This document shows positions 9,195 to 17,160 of a DNA stretch of 64,000 nt, piece after piece. The number at the start of each line of letters is the position of its first letter. The first letter of the stretch is position 1. Source of the DNA: Thiobacillus sp. Lineage in GTDB: Bacteria > Pseudomonadota > Gammaproteobacteria > Burkholderiales > Thiobacillaceae. The translations under genes were made by a program, and so were the position numbers. The DNA lies in the NCBI RefSeq assembly GCF_030696885.1, contig NZ_JAUYRI010000010.1, positions 59,317 through 123,316 of the forward strand, in the 5' to 3' direction. A model generated the notes under the pieces. That model was given only the letters and a program-made list of their open reading frames with translations, was not told where the DNA came from and ran no database searches.

Positions 9195-9322
9195 CCGCAC
9201 AACCTCTGTAGTACAGCATTCAGGAACCTGGCATTCCACATCATGCACCCAGGCTCTCGCCCAGAAAGCGCATTTTATCCTTGTCTATAGTCAAAACCGC
9301 TCAGCGGCCAGCCCGTCTCACC

Positions 9323-9338
9323 TGCAAAACCCATGCCC
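9323..9338 (-). promoter_or_regulatory. possible sigma-54 promoter upstream of epsE
   Basis: On the minus strand the sequence reads GGGCATGGGTTTTGCA. Compared with the consensus TGGCACG-N4-TTGCW, the -24 GG and -12 GC are present with the required 10-nt spacing, and TTGCA is intact. It lies about 220 nt before the epsE start. The PEP-CTERM box described at 22378-22395 is not seen upstream. Confidence 0.45.
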
Positions 9339-9360
9339 GCTTCATTTCGCAGTGCGGCGA

Positions 9361-10566
9361 CTAAAAATCAGCCCGCACACTGACGAACACCGAACGAAAC
9401 GTGTAATCGTTGTCGGGAGTGTTGGAATCCCGCCGCCCGGCCTGCAGGCCGACATCGATCGTGGCCATGCGCAACGGGGCATAGCTCAGCGAAAGCGAAC
9501 CGCTCAACGTGTCTTCGTCGCGCTGGACGAGCCCGGGTGTCACGACACCGGTGTCGCCTTCGGAGGTGCGGTTTTCGAAACTGCCATTGGCACGCAGGGT
9601 GATTTTGGAGGTCAACAGCCAGGCCGCGCCCAGGCTGGTGCCGGTGTTCAACTGATAGCTGGCGTTCAGATCGTCCGTGTTTGATATTTCACGATAAAGC
9701 GCCCAGGTCAGCATGGTTTTACCGGTCGGCAAATAATCCACGGAAACGCGCCCCGTCGGCCCGGAGAAGTCGCGCTGGGACTGGGTGTCGTTCTCGCGCT
9801 GGGTATACCCGATTTTGCCGCGCGCTGTCAGCTTGCCGGTCAGGCTCCAGTCGCCCAGCAGGTTGTACTCGGTCTGCGTATAGAGTCGGTCAACGTAGGT
9901 GACCGGACGATTGGGGTATTCGCCATCCACTTGCCGCAACTGGGCGCGCAGCTTGCTGCCCTTGGGTGTGGTGTAGCCCAGCGTTGCGGATATGCTCTGG
10001 TCTTCGTAATCCGCTGGTGCCAGCTGTGAGGTGCTATTGGTCGACGTTGCCGTCGCCGCCCCCACGCCCACATGCCAGCGCGGATGAAACTGCCACTCGG
10101 CGTTGGCAAAGCGATTTTCGCGGGTGACCGTGTTGTTGACCGGCAAACCCAGCTGATCGCTGAGGCTGCTCTGGGTGACGCCTTCGGTTGCGCCCACCAG
10201 GCCCGACCAGTAGTTGCCCAGCCGCCAGTTCCATCTCAGCTGGTAGTCCGAACCGTCATAGTCCAGATTGGAATAGCGCGAGAACCGCACCAGGTTCTTG
10301 GCTGCGCTGGCGGTAATGCGTTGGCGGCCGGGTTGCCAATCCACGTTCAGCCCGGCACTCAGCACGCTGTACTGGTCGGACAGCTGCGGCACCAGGTTTT
10401 TCTCGCTCTCGGCCAGGCGATACAGGTTGCTGTCGTAATAGCGCGTGTAAGAGACGAACGGCCGGAAGGTATCGCCCTCCTTCGCCATCGCGGGCGGAAC
10501 CATCAGCGCGCCCAATGCCACGGCCAATCCGGCAAGCGGCAGCGCGTGCTTCACCAGAAACCCCAT
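9361..10566 (-). CDS. epsL: exopolysaccharide biosynthesis outer-membrane protein EpsL
   Basis: A protein of 401 residues from the ATG at 10566, which overlaps the end of the CAAX protease gene by 16 nt. It has a signal peptide (ending PPAMA) and then many short amphipathic beta strands ending in an aromatic/Phe C-terminus (VFVSVRADF), as in outer-membrane beta barrels. The position between EpsE and the CAAX protease matches EpsL of XrtB-type loci. The same frame stays open far upstream, but that part is antisense or out of frame to the protease gene and has no signal peptide. Confidence 0.85.
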   Translation of the reverse strand: MGFLVKHALPLAGLAVALGALMVPPAMAKEGDTFRPFVSYTRYYDSNLYRLAESEKNLVPQLSDQYSVLSAGLNVDWQPGRQRITASAAKNLVRFSRYSNLDYDGSDYQLRWNWRLGNYWSGLVGATEGVTQSSLSDQLGLPVNNTVTRENRFANAEWQFHPRWHVGVGAATATSTNSTSQLAPADYEDQSISATLGYTTPKGSKLRAQLRQVDGEYPNRPVTYVDRLYTQTEYNLLGDWSLTGKLTARGKIGYTQRENDTQSQRDFSGPTGRVSVDYLPTGKTMLTWALYREISNTDDLNASYQLNTGTSLGAAWLLTSKITLRANGSFENRTSEGDTGVVTPGLVQRDEDTLSGSLSLSYAPLRMATIDVGLQAGRRDSNTPDNDYTFRSVFVSVRADF

Positions 10567-11216
10567 TGCCGAGTCGTCACCACATACGCACCCAGCAGGC
10601 CATTGGTAACGGCGTGCGCGATGATCGGCGCCCAGAGGTTGCGAGTGCGGATATACAGCCAGCCATAGATCAGGCCGGCGATCAGCCCGGCAAACCATTG
10701 CAGGTGTGCCACGGCAAACAGCGCGCTGACGATCAGCAATGCCTTGAGGCCGACACGGGCCGGATCGAGCGTCAGAAAATCGGGCTGCTGCACCCAGCGC
10801 TGCAAAAACGAGCGCCAGAACAATTCCTCCATCAGCGGCACCACCAGCGCGGCACCGGCAATGCGAAAGGCCACCAGCCACCAGTCGATGCGGCCGGCCT
10901 CGTCGGTGGGGTTGTAGCCTTCGCCCACCTCGCCCATCAGCATCCAGCCGGCATCCAGATTGACCCACAGCACCAGCACCACGACACCCACACCCACCGA
11001 CAGCAGCAGGTGCCGCAGCGGCAGACCCCAGGTTTTGAGTTCGGTGTAATGGCGCCACAGCACCGCCAGCGCCAGTGCGACCAGGCCCGCCTTCACCGGG
11101 TACAACAGGCGAACGTCGAAGTCCGGCTGCCATTCGGGCAACAGGCCTTCCAGCGCAAGCAGGGCGATGTAGAGCCCGAACGGCAGGCTGCGGACGAAGA
11201 TGGGGGACATGAACAT
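10551..11216 (-). CDS. CAAX prenyl protease-related (CPBP family) membrane protein
   Basis: A protein of 221 residues with about eight membrane segments. The CPBP/Abi motifs are visible: EELFWRSFL (Glu-Glu and Arg), AVAHLQWFAG and IIAHAVTNG (His). Related proteins (TIGR03008 type) are regularly encoded in exosortase B loci, but their substrate is not known to me. The ATG at 11216 or 11210 is the likely start. An upstream TTG at 11237 lies inside the 14-nt repeat and is less likely. It overlaps epsL. Confidence 0.85.
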   Translation of the reverse strand: MFMSPIFVRSLPFGLYIALLALEGLLPEWQPDFDVRLLYPVKAGLVALALAVLWRHYTELKTWGLPLRHLLLSVGVGVVVLVLWVNLDAGWMLMGEVGEGYNPTDEAGRIDWWLVAFRIAGAALVVPLMEELFWRSFLQRWVQQPDFLTLDPARVGLKALLIVSALFAVAHLQWFAGLIAGLIYGWLYIRTRNLWAPIIAHAVTNGLLGAYVVTTRQWGFW

Positions 11217-11230
11217 GGAACGCGCGCCAG

Positions 11231-11320
11231 GATTCAAGACTCAAGATTCAAGGTCATGCGAAGCGTGCGGCACGCCGCCCGCCAGCAGCCTTCTTGAATC
11301 TTGTATCTTGCTTCCTGGAC
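11231..11320. repeat. inverted pair of GATTCAAG 14-nt arrays without an enclosed gene
   Basis: The left arm (11231-11258) has two units of GATTCAAGNNNCAA. The right arm (about 11292-11318) has the inverted form CTTGAATCTTG with TTGTATC and TTGCTTC. Only about 35 nt separate them. The layout is the same as around the four-helix-bundle gene at 2832-3185 but without a gene inside. Confidence 0.75.
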
Positions 11321-11327
11321 CTGCCTT

Positions 11328-12290
11328 TTACTTAAGACCGGAAATGCCTTTGCTGATCGCATCGGCATCAGCATCGGGCTCTTCGAGCGTAGTGGCAGCA
11401 GCGGGCTCTGCCGCCGCAGCAGGAGTTGCTTCCTCTTTGCCCGCATCGGTAAATTCACCCATGTATTCGATCTTGGCCGCGGCCTTCAGCGCATCCAGTT
11501 CGGCCTTGGCGGCCTTCTGGCGGGCTTCGACTTTAAGCTTGCGAACGATGGCCGGCTTGGCCTGTTCCAGCGTCACCGGCTGTGTCTGCGAATCGGCCAG
11601 CACGATAACCAGCAGGCCATCGGGTGTGTTCATCACCATCGCCTGGCCGTCCGGCATTTTAGCCAGTTGGGGCAGCATCGCCTGCGGCAGCTGCTCAGCC
11701 GGTTTCACGCCCTGCGCAGCTTTAACCTCATAGTTCTCGGCCTTCAGCCATGTGCCGAAATCATTCAGTGTTTTCGACGCCTCCAACTGTGCACGGATCA
11801 CGTCGCGCTTGTCCTCTGGCGCCTTGATCGAGATTTCCTGCAGGCGATAAATTTTGCGTTGGGCAAACAATTCCGGGTTCTGCTCAAAATAGCCCGACAC
11901 CTCGGCATCGGTCGGCTCGGCCGATGTGCCCAGTTTGCGGCCCATGTAAGCCTCGGCCAGAATCTGGCGACGTGCGGCATCCAGCGCCTGTACCACGTTG
12001 GTATCGCGATCCAGTTTGTCTTCCAGCGCCTTCTGGACCAGCAACTCCTGCTCCACCAGATTGCGCACCACCCGCAGCGAAGCCGCCTTGGATTGCTCCG
12101 CATTCAGATTGGGAATGCGCTGCAACGCGTAATTCACCTGATGCACCGTCAATTCGGTGCCGTTGATCTTGGCCGCCACCTGGGTGGGGGCCTTTTCGTC
12201 CGTTGCGGCCTCGTCTTTCTTGTCGCCGCAACCGGCAGCCAGCACAGCAATCAATAGGGGAAAATACAGCTTCTTGTAGCTTTGCATCAT
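11328..12290 (-). CDS. epsD: peptidyl-prolyl cis-trans isomerase EpsD (SurA/PpiC-like lipoprotein)
   Basis: A protein of 320 residues. The N-terminus is a lipoprotein signal with lipobox LAAGC (Cys about 21), so it should be lipid-anchored in the periplasm. A SurA-N-like helical domain follows (about 35-140: INGTELTVHQVNYALQRI, NLVEQELLVQKALEDKL). Then comes a PpiC-like rotamase region (about 150-255: KIYRLQEISIKA, DGLLVIVLADSQ) and an Ala/Glu-rich tail. It probably helps fold EpsL or other exported parts. It is the first gene of the eps run and has its own sigma-54-like promoter at 12366-12381. Confidence 0.88.
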   Translation of the reverse strand: MMQSYKKLYFPLLIAVLAAGCGDKKDEAATDEKAPTQVAAKINGTELTVHQVNYALQRIPNLNAEQSKAASLRVVRNLVEQELLVQKALEDKLDRDTNVVQALDAARRQILAEAYMGRKLGTSAEPTDAEVSGYFEQNPELFAQRKIYRLQEISIKAPEDKRDVIRAQLEASKTLNDFGTWLKAENYEVKAAQGVKPAEQLPQAMLPQLAKMPDGQAMVMNTPDGLLVIVLADSQTQPVTLEQAKPAIVRKLKVEARQKAAKAELDALKAAAKIEYMGEFTDAGKEEATPAAAAEPAAATTLEEPDADADAISKGISGLK

Positions 12291-12365
12291 TGTCTTCCTC
12301 GCAATCCGAATTATCGAAATTATGTGGTACGAATGTTACACCAAGCGCACCGCAGGAATACAAAA

Positions 12366-12381
12366 AGCAGGTCGCGTGCCG
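12366..12381 (-). promoter_or_regulatory. sigma-54 promoter upstream of epsD
   Basis: The minus-strand sequence is CGGCACGCGACCTGCT. GGCACG is intact, the -24 GG and -12 GC are 10 nt apart, and only the first T of TTGC differs. It is 76 nt before the epsD start. A strong inverted repeat (ATGGCGCC ... GGCGCCAT, about 12404-12440) lies upstream and could be an activator or structural site. No PEP-CTERM box is seen. Confidence 0.6.
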
Positions 12382-12481
12382 CGTCACAGATGGAACGAAA
12401 ATATGAATGGCGCCCGCGCAAAACTTTATACAGGCGCCATCCATGCTACTGATATCGAATTGAGAGCAAACTTTTAACAAG

Positions 12482-12512
12482 AAAAAAGCCCGTTATTAAA
12501 ACGGGCTTTTTC
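12482..12512 (-). terminator. rho-independent terminator after the OmpP1/FadL gene
   Basis: AAAAGCCCG and CGGGCTTTT form a perfect stem around TTATTAAAA. The T run on the minus strand directly follows the stop codon region of the FadL-type gene. Confidence 0.85.
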
Positions 12513-12529
12513 CCGGACCAGAACACAAA

Positions 12530-13948
12530 TTAATATTTAATGCCCAATCCAATTCCGAGCACATGTTGATGCATCTTGTACCACACCTGATCCACAACAG
12601 CCTGCTGATTTGATCTGACTTCCTTATTGGCAACGTACATGTAGGCGCCAGAAATTTCCCAGTCCAGTTCACCTTTCATCTGGTAAGTAAAGCCAGCCGA
12701 ATAATGGTGTTCAGTTACGCCAGGCGCCAGTGCGCTAAAAACAGCCTGATCGATACGGACTGGCATCCTGCCATAGTTGTAACCCGCCCGCAGGGTCAGC
12801 CGGTCAGTTGCATCATAAATCACACCCAACTTATAGACCGTCATGTCCTGCCATCCAAATCCCATGCCGTCATCCTGACCCAGTGCCATCGGATGTGTAG
12901 AATTATTACCGCCAGCAGCAGCAATTTCATTCAGGATGAAGTCTTGGGCCACGCCCGATCCGCCGTCGATGCCCGGCCCAGGGTTGCTGACCGCTTTCAC
13001 CCCTGAATAGATAATTCGTGTCACGTCAAATGCTGCCGTTAAACGATCCGTGGCCTTGATCGCAATACCTAAACCATAGTTTTCTGGAATATCGAAATCA
13101 CCCTGCTCGGCAAACAACCCCTTATATTTATCGAATTCGGTCATATAAGTCTTCGATGCCCAAGTTGCCCCTACTGACACCCTGTCATCGGCAAACTTTC
13201 CGAGCCACCCCAAGCGCACACCGCCTCCGTATGAATAATCGTAACCGTTGTTGGTCATGTGCTTATTATCCGAAGTGATACCGAATGAAACAAATTGACC
13301 CAGTCCTTTAGCCTTGAAACGTTGGGCCGCCAGATTCAGCGACACGCCCAAAGTATGATCAGGCACAACCTGATAGGCAACGGAAACAGGGGCAAGCAAC
13401 TGCATCAGATCAATACCCAGCGCGTCTCTTCTCCCTCCCCATTTTGCCGTTCCAGTACTAATTTCCCCACTTGCTCCGCCACCCAAACCAAAAATGTTCT
13501 CTTTGTAGGTGGTGTTCATGCCTCCATTGCCTACAACTGCAAGCCCCACGCTGACCTTTTCCGACAGAGGCATGCTGAATGCCATGTCTGGCATCAGATA
13601 AAGTCGGTTCCCGCTTTGCGAAGCACCGGTTGCCAACTGCCCCGCCGTACCGAAGTTAAATCCCCCAGCCAGTCCGTCAGGATCAGCCGGCAACCCGGTT
13701 GCAGCGCCCGTTGCCGACAAACGTTCGGGATTAAACAATGTCATGCCCAAGTCGCCTCGCATGCCGGTGCCGATCAGGTTGGCCGGGTTGGCTGCCTGCG
13801 ACAGGGAATCTGCCTGCAACGCAATGCCTACACCACCCGCTCCTTGCGATTTCACGCCAAATCCAGGTAAAAAATAGCCGTTGGTAGCGTGGACCAAGCC
13901 GGGAGCCAAAACCAGCGTTAGCGCAATTGACAATTTTGTTTTCAACAT
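12530..13948 (-). CDS. OmpP1/FadL/TodX family outer-membrane transporter
   Basis: A protein of 472 residues. The signal peptide MLKTKLSIALTLVLAPGLVHA is followed by TNGYFLPGFGVKSQGAGGVG, the typical N-terminal hatch start of FadL-like channels, and then a beta barrel ending GIGLGIKY. The family moves hydrophobic compounds such as fatty acids or aromatics across the outer membrane; the substrate here is unknown. The gene is monocistronic-looking, with its own terminator. It and the sulfotransferase gene upstream are visibly more AT-rich than the eps genes. Confidence 0.9.
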   Translation of the reverse strand: MLKTKLSIALTLVLAPGLVHATNGYFLPGFGVKSQGAGGVGIALQADSLSQAANPANLIGTGMRGDLGMTLFNPERLSATGAATGLPADPDGLAGGFNFGTAGQLATGASQSGNRLYLMPDMAFSMPLSEKVSVGLAVVGNGGMNTTYKENIFGLGGGASGEISTGTAKWGGRRDALGIDLMQLLAPVSVAYQVVPDHTLGVSLNLAAQRFKAKGLGQFVSFGITSDNKHMTNNGYDYSYGGGVRLGWLGKFADDRVSVGATWASKTYMTEFDKYKGLFAEQGDFDIPENYGLGIAIKATDRLTAAFDVTRIIYSGVKAVSNPGPGIDGGSGVAQDFILNEIAAAGGNNSTHPMALGQDDGMGFGWQDMTVYKLGVIYDATDRLTLRAGYNYGRMPVRIDQAVFSALAPGVTEHHYSAGFTYQMKGELDWEISGAYMYVANKEVRSNQQAVVDQVWYKMHQHVLGIGLGIKY

Positions 13949-14110
13949 CGTCTCCTCCTATCCTATGGGTTATTGATTTAATTTGTACTAAATAAATATA
14001 CTTAATGGGTTTTCAGGTTTCTCGCCGCATAAGTATATGTCAGCAAAACCTCAGTTTTACATGACTCTCTCAAAAAACTAGTACAAATAAGCCACAAAAG
14101 GCCCGTTCCG

Positions 14111-14845
14111 TTATTTCTGGTTTCGCTCCACCCAGGAAGTGGCTAAAGCGTAAAAATTAATGTCGGCCGCATACCAGCGCTTGAGGTTCTCAACGGCACG
14201 ACTACTTAGAGGCGGGGTTGCAGAGTAATCATTTTTATGAGCCCTGACATTATCCGTTTCCAGGGTTATGTCTTTAGGAAGATCCAACACTTTTCCAAGA
14301 TAGCGAACGTCGGCTTCAAGGTTTTCTTGCCTAAGAATACAGATCGGAGGACGGCTGTCGAATATTTCCTCAAGGTCAGGAAACCACGAATACTGAGGCT
14401 GCTTGACATGCCTTATAGATTGCATTGCAGAGAACGCCTGAAGCCCGACGGGAGAATTGTCAAAAAGACTTTCTGCAAGATCATTCGCCTCAGGAAAGCG
14501 AGCAAAGGCTTTTCTTTCCCCCTCCCCCCATTCAACATATAGATAAGGCTGACCTTTTCTTTTACGACTGTAGAAACCACTGTAAAAACGCGTTATCGGA
14601 TCTCGGATCGAGAAAAAAAAGCGGGCTTTAGGCGGAATATCTGAAAGTACAACTCTGTGCCCGTGCGCCATTATCAACATTTGGCTTCTATTCTGATTCA
14701 CGGAATTGATGAGTGATCTAATCGTGGTTCCAGCACATTTTCCAATGTGCAGAAAATGCACTAGGTTCATTTGATCAGCGTCATTTAAGCCAACAGGCGA
14801 AAGTGGGGCGGCGCCCGTGACGTATTTGATCGAATAATTAAACAT
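14111..14845 (-). CDS. sulfotransferase family protein
   Basis: A protein of 244 residues from the ATG at 14845, preceded by a GAGGAAAAG ribosome binding site. The 5'-PAPS loop HIGKCAGTTIRSLI and the 3'-phosphate motif FFFSIRDPITRFYSGFYSR are both clear. Such small cytosolic enzymes transfer sulfate from PAPS to carbohydrates. In this cluster a sugar of the exopolysaccharide is the natural guess, not shown by the sequence. AT-rich codon use suggests acquisition separate from its neighbours. Confidence 0.85.
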   Translation of the reverse strand: MFNYSIKYVTGAAPLSPVGLNDADQMNLVHFLHIGKCAGTTIRSLINSVNQNRSQMLIMAHGHRVVLSDIPPKARFFFSIRDPITRFYSGFYSRKRKGQPYLYVEWGEGERKAFARFPEANDLAESLFDNSPVGLQAFSAMQSIRHVKQPQYSWFPDLEEIFDSRPPICILRQENLEADVRYLGKVLDLPKDITLETDNVRAHKNDYSATPPLSSRAVENLKRWYAADINFYALATSWVERNQK

Positions 14846-15068
14846 TGTGTCTTTTCCTCGGTTTCTTACAGCAATCCACTTCACCAATGCACCGGCCCGA
14901 CTCGGTTTTGCATGACTCTAACCGATCCATGAATAGGGTTTCCTTTTTCCATGCAGCTTTATCCAGTTAATTTCCCGTTTTCAGTATCAGCCAAAAGCGG
15001 AGCCATCGGGTTCGTTACCTCATGACTACATGGAAATCAACGCCAAACAAAATAATCAGTGGTTCAAA

Positions 15069-17093
15069 TTACCAATCATTGTTCCGTTCATATCCCAATT
15101 CAATAATCAGGTCGCCCATCAAGGCCTTGATTTTCTGTTTATGTTTCTCGCTGAAGTGTTGTTTCCACCCACCGCTTTTACCCTTCTTGAAGGTCACCGT
15201 GCCACCGAATAGATTATCGATTACAGCTTTGCGATGATCATCGGTTAACTCGATACCCAGATGCGCCGCAATATTATCAATCTCCTCCCGCTGCGCTTCT
15301 GCGCTCCCCCCCCCACTTGGGCCAACCAGTCGCTCGAATGATGTGACGTACACCATGGGATGGCCGCGCCATTTCAGGATGTATTCGTAGCGTTTGCGCA
15401 AATCCAGCACCACCGGGCCATCGGGTAGAAACGCAAATCCCTCAATCTCCTGGGACAAGCGCTCATCTGGCGACAAGGATTCGTAATATTTTTGATGCGG
15501 CAGGTAATCCCGGGTCAGCGACCAATTGATGTGCGACAAAGCAACGTCGCGCGGGTCACGCACGATGATCACCATCTTGTAATCCAGGTCTTCCAGAATT
15601 TTGGCCGTCCGGGGCGAGTAGGGGAGATGTGCCTTTAGATACTGATTCCTCGGCACATCGCCCAGAATGGATGTCAATCCTTCTGCATTGACCAGGCAGG
15701 GCCAGATCACGCCGACAAGCACGCTGTCTTCGGTTTCCTCGGCCTCTATCGGCCGTTGCTTGGTGTGTGCGCCATGTAAAAAGAAAGGGAATGGCTCGCA
15801 CTGCAACAGCGCCACGGTCCGGGTCAGCAGGTGGGTGCCCGCCTTGGCAACACTGTTCAACAGGATCCGGTTGCCTGATGGTTTTGCCTCCGAGTGAGTG
15901 GGCGACAGCCCCTTTCCCCCTTTTTCCGGATCATTCGAAAGAGCGTGCCAATGCTGTGGTTTGATGAAGGAACGCACGGCGGGTTCATTCCATTGCAGAC
16001 CCAGATCCTGCACCAGGGTGCGTAGCGTACTAAGATCCGAAACGGTGTCGTGAGAATCGATTTCCCGCCACCACACCCCCGATGCTTTAAGCGCCTCAAG
16101 CCGTTGTTCATACTGCCTGACCCACGCGCGCCAAAACTGCGGATCGAAAGAATGCTGACTCATAAAATTGGTGTGCAAACATGAACGAACAATATCGTCC
16201 GCTGGACGTCGCACAATCACCCAGCGCGCATTGGGAAACGCATCACGCCAAAGCGGCCAGACGAGTGACAGCTTTCCATCCTTATACAACCAGGCTTGAT
16301 CACCGCCGGGGTACTGTTCGATCGACAACTGGCGCAACACTTGATCCTTGAGTCCAGACTGCGGCGTCAGACGATCCAGTTCGGGCATCGCGCGCACATC
16401 CAGTAGATCGGCGCCTTGATGGGAAAGCATGGGTTTGAGCACGCGCTCGCGCAGCATCACATTCTCAAAAAAGCCTTCGGGATTGGATGGGCCGCCCGGA
16501 ACGGTCTCGCCGATCCAGGCGCCGCAATGATGGAGGGCACCGGCAATCATCGATGTCCCGGAACGGGGTATCCCCAGCACAAAAATCGGCGGCGTTTTTT
16601 CGAGACTGCCCAGATCGCTCTGCCGCATCACAACCTGGGTGATGCGCGCTAATTGTTGAACTGCCCGAGGTTCGCCAGGGTTATGTACCAGCGCCTGCCG
16701 ACACGACTGTTCTGCGTCAACCCAACTCCCGGACTGCGCCTGTACCGCACTCAACAGCAGCCATGCCTCCACGAACGCGGGGTCGCACTGAGCTGCCTTC
16801 CGGCAATCCTGAAGCGCCTGATCGAGTTGCCCCTGGTTGAGCCTGATCTTGCCCAAATGTAGAAGGGCATCGGCATAACACGGATCAATTGCAATTGCGC
16901 GCTCCAGGCAGGCGATGGCAGGCTCTGTCTCTCCCAAATCACCATGAATGGAGCCACGCATCATCCATGCTTCAGCCTCGGTTTCATCTAGTTCACAGAC
17001 ACGCTCGAACACTTTCCGAGCGTCCCGCAAACGATTGTTTTCAACCAGCGCCCAGGCTTCATCTAAAAGGGATTGGCTATTTGTAGATTGCAT
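15069..17093 (-). CDS. TPR protein with two tandem sulfotransferase domains
   Basis: A protein of 674 residues from the ATG at 17093, chosen because it aligns with the start of the paralogue at 21332 (MQSTNSQSLLDEAWALV against MQQTDIDSLADQAWALV). Residues 1-150 are TPR repeats. The first sulfotransferase domain (about 165-390) has FVLGIPRSGTSMIAGAL and ARWVIVRRPADDIVRSC. The second (about 405-674) has NRILLNSVAKAGTHLLTRTV and YKMVIIVRDPRDVALSHINW. Each domain therefore has its own 5'-PAPS and 3'-phosphate binding motifs, which is unusual. Likely cytosolic. Confidence 0.85.
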   Translation of the reverse strand: MQSTNSQSLLDEAWALVENNRLRDARKVFERVCELDETEAEAWMMRGSIHGDLGETEPAIACLERAIAIDPCYADALLHLGKIRLNQGQLDQALQDCRKAAQCDPAFVEAWLLLSAVQAQSGSWVDAEQSCRQALVHNPGEPRAVQQLARITQVVMRQSDLGSLEKTPPIFVLGIPRSGTSMIAGALHHCGAWIGETVPGGPSNPEGFFENVMLRERVLKPMLSHQGADLLDVRAMPELDRLTPQSGLKDQVLRQLSIEQYPGGDQAWLYKDGKLSLVWPLWRDAFPNARWVIVRRPADDIVRSCLHTNFMSQHSFDPQFWRAWVRQYEQRLEALKASGVWWREIDSHDTVSDLSTLRTLVQDLGLQWNEPAVRSFIKPQHWHALSNDPEKGGKGLSPTHSEAKPSGNRILLNSVAKAGTHLLTRTVALLQCEPFPFFLHGAHTKQRPIEAEETEDSVLVGVIWPCLVNAEGLTSILGDVPRNQYLKAHLPYSPRTAKILEDLDYKMVIIVRDPRDVALSHINWSLTRDYLPHQKYYESLSPDERLSQEIEGFAFLPDGPVVLDLRKRYEYILKWRGHPMVYVTSFERLVGPSGGGSAEAQREEIDNIAAHLGIELTDDHRKAVIDNLFGGTVTFKKGKSGGWKQHFSEKHKQKIKALMGDLIIELGYERNNDW

Positions 17094-17132
17094 ATTCACG
17101 AATCGGACGTTTTCAGGGTGCGGCAACCAAAC

Positions 17133-17160
17133 AACGTGGCTGAGCTAGCTCAGCCACGTT
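17133..17160. repeat. 28-bp perfect palindrome across a stop codon
   Basis: The left half is AACGTGGCTGAGCT and the right half is its exact reverse complement. It contains the TGA stop of the TPR-glycosyltransferase gene (17150-17152) and lies 40 nt before the next start. There is no T run, so it is not a normal terminator. Confidence 0.8.

Noticed and set aside
6883..9684. Very long open frame on the plus strand opposite epsF/epsE
   Set aside because: It is antisense to well-supported genes, has no domain pattern and is rich in His/Gln/Gly, as expected from the codon bias of the opposite strand in GC-rich DNA. Similar frames opposite petB/petC, ileS and pilS were rejected for the same reason.
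9361..11244. A 627-codon frame covering epsL and the CAAX-protease region as one protein
   Set aside because: The upstream part is out of frame with the clear CAAX-protease gene and looks like Arg/Ala-rich noise. The EpsL signal peptide starts at 10566.
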